This document shows, piece after piece, positions 33,259 to 37,946 of a DNA stretch of 37,946 nt. The DNA is taken from positions 1 to 37,946 of the forward strand of contig CALMES010000094.1 of NCBI GenBank assembly GCA_937863435.1. Reading direction: 5' to 3'. Both the position numbers and the translations under genes were made by a program. The notes under the pieces were generated by a model, which was not told the origin of the DNA, did no database searches, and worked only from the letters and a program-made list of their open reading frames with translations. The stretch comes from an uncultured Candidatus Peregrinibacteria bacterium. GTDB lineage: Bacteria > Patescibacteriota > Gracilibacteria > Peribacterales > Peribacteraceae. Positions within the stretch are counted from its first letter, which is position 1; each line of letters begins with the position of its first letter.

Positions 33259-33259
33259 C

Positions 33260-34126
33260 TTAAAACACCTTCCTAGCCTTTAGCATACCCACCTGTTTCG
33301 TACTGGGTTCAAGCACGGCAACCGGCAATCCGTCGAACCATGCGATGAGAGGATCCGTTCCCACTTCCCCTTTAATCGTGCGACCAAAGCCGATTTCTTT
33401 CCATTCGGCTGCGGTTAACTCACGCTTGGGAAAATCGGCGAGAATATCTTTGAGAGGAACGATGGATGTCCATGTGACGTCTTTTGGGGCAATTGCTTTG
33501 TCTATCTTCCACTTCCCTACTTTCGTGCGACGAAGAGCAGAGAGATATCCGCCACAACGGAGCGCGATACCAATGTCATGCGCGAGTGAACGTATGTAAG
33601 TACCGGAACTGCACGCAACCTGCAGTCTGAGCTTCGGGTAATCGTATGACAGAATATCGCACCGAGAAATCTGCACTTCGCGCACGGGCATTTCTACTTC
33701 TTTTCCCTGCCTTGCCAAATCGTAGGCACGCTTGCCATCAATATTGATAGCCGAAAATTGCGGCGGACGCTGTTCGATTTTGCCCAGGAATCGTTCCTGA
33801 ATGAGAGTTTGAATACGCGAACTATCAGCTGGTTGCTGCCAACCTGGTTTCAGCTGCGTTTGCGTAATGCTGCCCTCGAAATCGTAGGTCGTACTCACCG
33901 CACCTAAGTGCACCTCCGCGATATATTCTTTGGTGAGTGTTCGGAAAATTTCTACTACTTTGAGCGCTTTGCTGCCAACTGCGACCACCAGTAGTCCGCT
34001 CGCCTGCGGATCCAGCGTGCCTAAGTGCCCCATCTTTTGCTCGCTCAATGTACGCCGGAGCTGTGCCACTATATCGTGACTTGTCGGCCCAACGGGCTTG
34101 TCGATGAGAAGAAAACCATGCCGCAT
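33260..34126 (-). CDS. truB: tRNA pseudouridine-55 synthase TruB
   Basis: Makes pseudouridine 55 in the T loop of tRNAs. The 288-residue protein has GFLLIDKPVGPTSHDIV, the catalytic motif GHLGTLDPQASGLLVVAVG with Asp39, TKEYIAEVHLGAVSTTYDFEG, PPQFSAINIDGKRAYDLARQG, and SSGTYIRSLAHDIG. Length is usual, with a short PUA-like C-terminal part. ATG 34126 fits the family; upstream frame to 34174 was dropped. A TATACT box ends 6 bases before the ATG, so the mRNA may be leaderless. Confidence 0.97.
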   Translation of the reverse strand: MRHGFLLIDKPVGPTSHDIVAQLRRTLSEQKMGHLGTLDPQASGLLVVAVGSKALKVVEIFRTLTKEYIAEVHLGAVSTTYDFEGSITQTQLKPGWQQPADSSRIQTLIQERFLGKIEQRPPQFSAINIDGKRAYDLARQGKEVEMPVREVQISRCDILSYDYPKLRLQVACSSGTYIRSLAHDIGIALRCGGYLSALRRTKVGKWKIDKAIAPKDVTWTSIVPLKDILADFPKRELTAAEWKEIGFGRTIKGEVGTDPLIAWFDGLPVAVLEPSTKQVGMLKARKVF

Positions 34127-34132
34127 GGGGCG

Positions 34133-34138
34133 AGTATA
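34133..34138 (-). promoter_or_regulatory. -10 box directly before truB ATG
   Basis: TATACT on the minus strand, 6 bases before the start codon at 34126. The -35 match is poor. Confidence 0.45.
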
Positions 34139-34194
34139 GCGAGAGGCGATGTTTGGCGGTAGGCAAGCTCGCATAGAGAAGAATTATGAATCAT

Positions 34195-34246
34195 GTATTA
34201 CGAATTATGAATATCTTAGTCATTCGTGATTCATAATTCGTAATAC
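34195..34246. repeat. 18-bp perfect inverted repeat in an ATTATGAAT-rich tract
   Basis: GTATTACGAATTATGAAT (34195-34212) and its exact inverse (34229-34246) are separated by 16 bases. The arms continue imperfectly on both sides (34181-34254). It lies between truB and the 34311 membrane gene, which diverge. Confidence 0.75.
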
Positions 34247-34310
34247 GTAATTCGTTTCACGCCTTTCACTTTATTGGACGACGCTCAGTCCAATAGCTAC
34301 GATACCCTCC

Positions 34311-34874
34311 ATGCCGCCTGTGAATGTCACGCTTAGCTGGGACCTCGTCATCATCGTGTTTTTTGCCATCGTGATGTCGTACAGCTTCATCATCGGTCGC
34401 AATCAGTCGATCCGCGTGATGATCGCCGCCTACATTTCCATTATCGCCACACAAGGCATCGGCAACGTGATTCTCCGCCTCGCCGGTTCATCAATCAATA
34501 ATATTGAGATTCTCAATTTCACGTTCAACGTGAGTATTATTTCGGCATTGAAAATCATCATTTTTGTCACGTTCATTATTTTACTCGCGCTGCGCAGCGG
34601 CATTCATATTACCTACACCAAAGAATCCGGCTCGCTGATGAACATTCTTTATACAACGATTTTTGGTTTTGGGACAGCCGGACTCATTATATCCACGATA
34701 CTCACGTATGTTGCCGGCAATGCCATTCTGGATGTCACAATGCCATCTTCGGGCGCTATCGCACCCATTGCACAATCCAGCCCCCTCATGCAGATCATGG
34801 TGCTCAATCAGGATATTTGGTTTTCGCTGCCGGCAATTCTGATTATTGCTGCGGGTTTCATCAACAATGAATAG
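34311..34874 (+). CDS. Polytopic membrane protein, unknown
   Basis: A 187-residue protein with about five hydrophobic segments: 11-27, 36-58, 73-93, 107-130 and 165-184. Loops are short, and a conserved-looking polar segment SSINNIEILNFTFN lies between segments 2 and 3. The topology is reminiscent of CvpA-like proteins, but no signature is present. It is 66 bp upstream of the pilin-like gene on the same strand; the two may function together at the cell surface. The family is not recognised. Confidence 0.65.
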   Translation: MPPVNVTLSWDLVIIVFFAIVMSYSFIIGRNQSIRVMIAAYISIIATQGIGNVILRLAGSSINNIEILNFTFNVSIISALKIIIFVTFIILLALRSGIHITYTKESGSLMNILYTTIFGFGTAGLIISTILTYVAGNAILDVTMPSSGAIAPIAQSSPLMQIMVLNQDIWFSLPAILIIAAGFINNE

Positions 34875-34940
34875 CAATGTCAACTTGCGCAGATACAAGC
34901 CTTTCGTGAATACTGAGAGAAATCTTCCTTCCCCTTTCCC

Positions 34941-35291
34941 ATGAAAAAAATTATTCAATCACTTTCTACGGCTGCCGTTGCGTCGCAGTTGTTCATTGCC
35001 AAAGCATTCGCGCTGAATGATCCGCCAACGCTGCCAGGTGTTATTGAAGGTGATACGGACATCAAGGTAACTGTTGTGAACCTGCTGGTGAAAGTACTCG
35101 ACTACGTGACACTGATCGGCGTGGTGTTCGTGGTTGTCGCAGGTATCCGCCTGATTGTTTCCGGCGGAGATGAGGGCGAGAAGGACAAGGCCAAGAAGAC
35201 CATTATCTACGTTGTGATTGGTATTATCGTCATCCTGTTTGCCCGCGTGATCGTGAGCTTCGTCGCCAACCAGCTGTTCGCATCGGTCTAA
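34941..35291 (+). CDS. VirB2/TrbC-type pilin-like protein
   Basis: A 116-residue protein: signal peptide (about 1-24, with cleavage near AKAFALN), a short polar segment, then two membrane helices (about 46-70 and 86-112) joined by a charged loop SGGDEGEKDKAKKT. This is the layout of VirB2/TrbC pilins and of the many similar proteins in Patescibacteria, often encoded beside type IV secretion or pilus genes. No VirB ATPases are in the window. A strong intrinsic terminator follows at 35313-35341. Confidence 0.75.
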   Translation: MKKIIQSLSTAAVASQLFIAKAFALNDPPTLPGVIEGDTDIKVTVVNLLVKVLDYVTLIGVVFVVVAGIRLIVSGGDEGEKDKAKKTIIYVVIGIIVILFARVIVSFVANQLFASV

Positions 35292-35312
35292 ACAGCTGCA
35301 TAATCAACCGTC

Positions 35313-35341
35313 AAAAACCCTCCGCTATGGAGGGTTTTTTG
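35313..35341. terminator. Bidirectional intrinsic terminator
   Basis: AAAAACCCTCC and GGAGGGTTTTT pair across loop GCTAT, with a T-run on both strands. It lies between the convergent pilin-like and Cys-repeat genes and serves both. Confidence 0.9.
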
Positions 35342-35351
35342 TATCATGCAT

Positions 35352-36083
35352 TTAACGCAGGATGTACGGAAAGGTCGCCACAGGCTGACAGATTGTACTG
35401 CAGCGCCCGTTGGAGCAGGCAGGACGCGGGGAAAAGCCGCTGTCGCAGCGCATGGATGTACCCGAAACCGGATAAGACGGGTACAGAGGATCTCTCACAT
35501 ACGTTGGGTAGGAAGGATAGACCGGGGAGACGGGACTCACGTTGCAGTAAGTGGTGCAGCCGCCGCTGAAACACCGCGTGACGGGTGTGCCGGTATCGCA
35601 CCGCACCGATCCACCGCCTGTAGTAGTCGGCGAAGCGGGATACGTCGGGTAAGACGGATAGCTCACCGATGACACAGAAGAGTACGTAAAGGCGGGACGA
35701 CACATGGTGCTGCAACCGCCGCTGAAGCAGGATGTCTGCGGAGTGAAACCGCTGTCACAATGAATGGCGGATGACTGTCCGGCAACCGTGCCCGGATAGG
35801 CAGGATAGGAAGACGTCGAAGACGGAGTCTGGTAGCGCGGATAGTCCACCTGACAGAAGGTGCTGCACCCGCCACTGAAACAGACTGTTTTGGGGCTACC
35901 CGAATCGCAATGAATGGGAGCGGCAACTGCTTGCGCCGAAGAAAGGGGCAGATACGGCGGCATTTCGTAGGCAGCATCTGCCGGCGATTGCTTTATGGAC
36001 GGCAGAAAAACCGATCCAAATGTCACAAGCATTACTATCAGGAGCCAGAAAGAGCGCCGTTGAAAGGAAGAGGGACTATGCAT
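35352..36083 (-). CDS. Secreted protein with four Cys-rich repeats
   Basis: A 243-residue protein with a signal peptide or anchor (about 10-30) and four tandem modules. Each has four cysteines in the pattern C-x(8-9)-C-x4-C-x3-C, with sequence CDSG...CFSGGCSTxC: Cys 59/68/73/77, 109/119/124/128, 162/171/176/180 and 213/223/228/232. Linkers are rich in Pro, Tyr and Ser (YPSYPTYP). The spacing suggests small disulfide-bonded or metal-binding knots on a flexible stalk outside the cell. I do not recognise the family. The start at 36083 follows a promoter with TTGACA and TATATC. It is downstream of the PRC-barrel gene on the same strand. Confidence 0.75.
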   Translation of the reverse strand: MHSPSSFQRRSFWLLIVMLVTFGSVFLPSIKQSPADAAYEMPPYLPLSSAQAVAAPIHCDSGSPKTVCFSGGCSTFCQVDYPRYQTPSSTSSYPAYPGTVAGQSSAIHCDSGFTPQTSCFSGGCSTMCRPAFTYSSVSSVSYPSYPTYPASPTTTGGGSVRCDTGTPVTRCFSGGCTTYCNVSPVSPVYPSYPTYVRDPLYPSYPVSGTSMRCDSGFSPRPACSNGRCSTICQPVATFPYILR

Positions 36084-36098
36084 ACGAAATACTATGAC

Positions 36099-36127
36099 GA
36101 TATACACTCTTTTTAATTTCTTGTCAA
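36099..36127 (-). promoter_or_regulatory. Predicted promoter of the Cys-repeat gene
   Basis: On the minus strand a perfect -35 TTGACA (36122-36127) and TATATC (36099-36104) are 17 bp apart. The -35 box overlaps the stop of the PRC-barrel gene. The leader would be only about 9 nt. Confidence 0.6.
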
Positions 36128-36705
36128 TTTACGGAATTATGGTGGCGCTTGCATTGCATGGTTGTAGACGGCAGCACATCCGGCAGCGACAGGTCCAGCT
36201 CTTGCACCTGCTTCATAGCCGGCTCCGATAACACCTGTTCGCGGACCAGAATACCTTCTTCGGTGATTTCAATGACATCACTGGCCGGAACCGGCGTTCT
36301 GGAAAAGAACCACCAAGCCTTGGGAAACAGCCATTCAAGCTGAAAATGTCGTGTATCAAACTGCACATCCTGGCATCTGCCGATGCTGCGCCTGCTTTGT
36401 CTGGTGAGAATTTTCTGCCCCAGCACACGACGCGGATCATCCAGCAATGCTGACAAACGCACAATATCTTGCGGCAGCGCCAGTTTCTCCTCACTGCGAA
36501 CATGAATGACAGTCCCCCAACCTATGATATCGGCAACCGACAGAAAATACTCGCTGCCTCCAAACATACGCAGATCGCGCACAAAAAAGCCTACAATGAC
36601 ACCTGTGTCAGGATGAAGCAGAATACCGGAGACAATGCCAAGTGTGGTATCAGCCTGATCCTCGACAACCGGCATGCCAATCACCATGGAAAAACGGACG
36701 TGCAT
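36124..36705 (-). CDS. PRC-barrel domain protein
   Basis: A 193-residue protein with two PRC-barrel-like halves: MVIGMPVVEDQADTTLGIVSGILLHPDTGVIVGFFVRD at the N-terminus and a second around RVLGQKILTRQSRRSIGRCQDVQFDTRHFQLEWLF. PRC barrels occur in photosynthetic reaction centre H subunits, RimM and many stand-alone envelope or adaptor proteins; the role here is unknown. The gene is divergent from prs with only a short shared region, which contains back-to-back -10-like boxes. Confidence 0.7.
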   Translation of the reverse strand: MHVRFSMVIGMPVVEDQADTTLGIVSGILLHPDTGVIVGFFVRDLRMFGGSEYFLSVADIIGWGTVIHVRSEEKLALPQDIVRLSALLDDPRRVLGQKILTRQSRRSIGRCQDVQFDTRHFQLEWLFPKAWWFFSRTPVPASDVIEITEEGILVREQVLSEPAMKQVQELDLSLPDVLPSTTMQCKRHHNSVN

Positions 36706-36715
36706 AGCGTATACT
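36687..36715 (+). promoter_or_regulatory. Predicted prs promoter in a short divergent region
   Basis: TGGAAA (36687-36692) and TATACT (36710-36715) are 17 bp apart on the plus strand. The prs ATG candidates at 36720 and 36726 begin 5-11 bases after the -10 box. The same bases give TATAGT on the minus strand, just before the PRC gene start at 36705. Confidence 0.5.
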
Positions 36716-36725
36716 ATAGATGTTT

Positions 36726-37649
36726 ATGAACCTTTTTGCAGGATCATCCCACCCCGAGCTGGTGAAAGCCCTTGCCAAAGAGCTGGGTACGACTGTTGGT
36801 GCCATCACCCTCAAGGCGTTCAGTTCCGGTGAGCGCTACGTGAAGTTCGATGAATCTGTCCGCGGGAAAGATGTCTTTATTGTGCAGACAAGCACGCACA
36901 ATGTGAACGAGGATCTTATGGAGTTGTTCCTGATGTGCCAGGCTGCCAAGCTGAGCTTTGCCAGCAGCGTCCATGTAATCATCCCGCATTTCCCCTACGC
37001 CCGCCAGGACCGTGTCGCCGCACCGCGTGAGCCGATTTCGGCCAAGCTGGTGGCGAGTCTGCTCGAGAAATCCGGCGCGGACCACGTGATCACTATTGAT
37101 CTTCATTCCGACCAGGTACAGGGCTTCTTCTCTATTCCGGTCGATGTCCTGGATGCCCGCACCATCTTTGCCGATTACTTCAAAAAGAAGAAGCTGGAAG
37201 ACCCCGTCGTTGTTGCCCCGGATGCCGGTGGAGCCAAACGCGCCAAGAAGTTTGCCGACATGATTGGTGCGGATTTAGCCATCATGCACAAAACACGCAG
37301 CGGCCATCATCAGGCGCAAGTGCTGGAAGTTGTGGGAAATATCGAAGGCCGCACCTGCATCATTTTTGATGACATGATCGACACCGCTTCTACGCTCTGT
37401 CCAGCCAAAGAAGCGCTGATTGCACGCAAGGCGAACCCCAACGTCTACGCCGCCGCCACTCACCCTATTTTCTCGGGCAAAGCCTTTGAAAACCTGGACA
37501 AAGCCGGCTTTAAAGAAGTGGTGGTAACAGACAGCATTCCGCAGAAATTGCCGACGACAGGCTTCACGGTTCTGCCTATCGCTCCCCTCTTGGCCCAGGT
37601 TTTGCGCAACATCGAAAGTGGCCAGAGCGTGACGCAGATTTATAAGTAG
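36726..37649 (+). CDS. prs: Ribose-phosphate pyrophosphokinase
   Basis: Makes PRPP from ribose 5-phosphate and ATP, feeding nucleotide and related synthesis. The 307-residue product shows MNLFAGSSHPELVKALA at the start, the FSSGERYVKFDESVRGKDVF segment, HFPYARQDRVAAPREPISAK with the flexible ATP loop, the metal-binding VITIDLHSDQVQGFF, VVAPDAGGAKRAKKF, and the PRPP loop CIIFDDMIDTASTL. TCxxA and ATHPIFSG also match. ATG 36720 would add two residues; 36726 fits a start site placed 7 nt after the -10 box. The PRPP made here could serve the PRTase-like proteins in the window. Confidence 0.96.
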   Translation: MNLFAGSSHPELVKALAKELGTTVGAITLKAFSSGERYVKFDESVRGKDVFIVQTSTHNVNEDLMELFLMCQAAKLSFASSVHVIIPHFPYARQDRVAAPREPISAKLVASLLEKSGADHVITIDLHSDQVQGFFSIPVDVLDARTIFADYFKKKKLEDPVVVAPDAGGAKRAKKFADMIGADLAIMHKTRSGHHQAQVLEVVGNIEGRTCIIFDDMIDTASTLCPAKEALIARKANPNVYAAATHPIFSGKAFENLDKAGFKEVVVTDSIPQKLPTTGFTVLPIAPLLAQVLRNIESGQSVTQIYK

Positions 37650-37747
37650 GGTCCGTTAAGCCAAAAATGTCTTGATACTGACTCGCCAAGGCCGTATCGT
37701 AGTGCGGCTTTTCGAAAGCGCGTACTTTTGAAGGCCTGTATGCAACA

Positions 37748-37946
37748 CGGGCGATTATCCACCTAAGGTGGATGATTCGACCGCTATCATTCACATTTCG
37801 GGCGATTATCAGCCTCGGCTGATGGTTAGAGCCCAAGTAGATTCCATTATTCCCTTACGGGCGGTTATCGGCCTAGGCCGATGGTTATCCACTATCATTC
37901 ACATTTCGGGCGATTATCAGCCTCGGCTGATGGTTAGAGCCCAAGT
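37748..37946 (+). repeat. Array of tRNA-Val-like palindromic units
   Basis: At least four units begin at 37748, 37799, 37858 and 37907 (spacing 51, 59, 49). Each starts CGGGCGATTA or CGGGCGGTTA, like the tRNA-Val 5' end with its preceding base, followed by a palindrome: ATCCACCTAAGGTGGAT (37757), ATCAGCCTCGGCTGAT (37808 and 37916), ATCGGCCTAGGCCGAT (37867). Units 2 and 4 end GGTTAGAGCCC, matching the D loop and D stem and pairing with the opening GGGC. The 55 bases 37784-37838 are repeated exactly at 37892-37946. Before the array, 37650-37747 holds no gene but shares a short word with the sequence before the unit at 19018. Confidence 0.85.

Noticed and set aside
36124..36705. RimM, because of the PRC-barrel fold
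   Set aside because: The N-terminal RimM domain is missing; there are two PRC-like halves instead.
37748..37946. CRISPR array
   Set aside because: The conserved part varies by compensating changes, spacing is uneven (51, 59, 49), spacers are themselves similar to each other, and no cas genes are present.
37748..37946. Integron attC sites
   Set aside because: Units are palindromic and of suitable size, but the conserved RYYYAAC/GTTRRRY core pair is not kept, no cassettes lie between units and no integrase is seen.

Overview
The window reads as a chromosomal segment from a small-genome bacterium, most likely of the Candidate Phyla Radiation (Patescibacteria). The signs are compact housekeeping genes mixed with membrane proteins of unknown function, a threonyl-tRNA synthetase without its TGS domain, a VirB2/TrbC-type pilin, Ser-rich linkers, CCA-encoding tRNA genes, and very few Shine-Dalgarno sequences. 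TGA is used as a stop (for example at the end of enolase), so this is not a code-25 lineage such as Gracilibacteria or Absconditabacteria. Roughly half G+C and the Ser-rich linkers would suit Peribacteria or Peregrinibacteria, but that placement is inference.

Layout. 1-9.8 kb: end of a membrane protein, then on the minus strand IF-2, a DHH phosphoesterase, a small GIY-YIG gene beside tRNA-Pro(GGG), a membrane-anchored methyltransferase, PurT, enolase and a C39-like peptidase; a DUF1059-like gene lies on plus. 9.8-13.2 kb: minus-strand membrane proteins and Lgt. 13.2-18.7 kb: a phosphoribosyltransferase, then ThrRS, DnaA and a site-2 protease. 18.7-19.2 kb: a gene-free stretch with a perfect DnaA box, where transcription diverges (possible oriC), ending in tRNA-Val(GAC). 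19.2-26.8 kb: a plus-strand run of cysteine-desulfurase-like enzyme, thioredoxin-fold membrane protein, ComF-like protein, small membrane protein and a 1321-residue protein with an HExxH motif. 26.8-31.2 kb: dUTPase, FtsZ, FtsA and a 5'-3' exonuclease on minus. 31.4-37.6 kb: half of a GT-B glycosyltransferase, small unknowns, tRNA-Lys(CTT), TruB, a membrane protein and pilin-like protein, a secreted protein with four Cys-rich repeats, a PRC-barrel protein and PRPP synthetase.

The most unusual content is non-coding. An array at the right end (37748-37946) is built of units that copy the 5' portion of the tRNA-Val gene and its upstream spacer, with the first part of the D arm replaced by a palindrome. 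The palindromes differ between units but keep their pairing. One such unit sits directly upstream of the real tRNA-Val gene. The tRNA-Lys gene also has a copy of its own 5' end upstream, followed by a long hairpin. The tRNA-Pro gene has its 3' end duplicated 353 bp away, bracketing the GIY-YIG gene like a mini-element. Intergenic regions also carry minisatellite-like arrays with 9-bp and 8-bp periods that abut stop or start codons, and recurring perfect hairpins. The window ends exactly at the end of a 55-nt exact repeat, which suggests an assembly break, so the true array may be longer.
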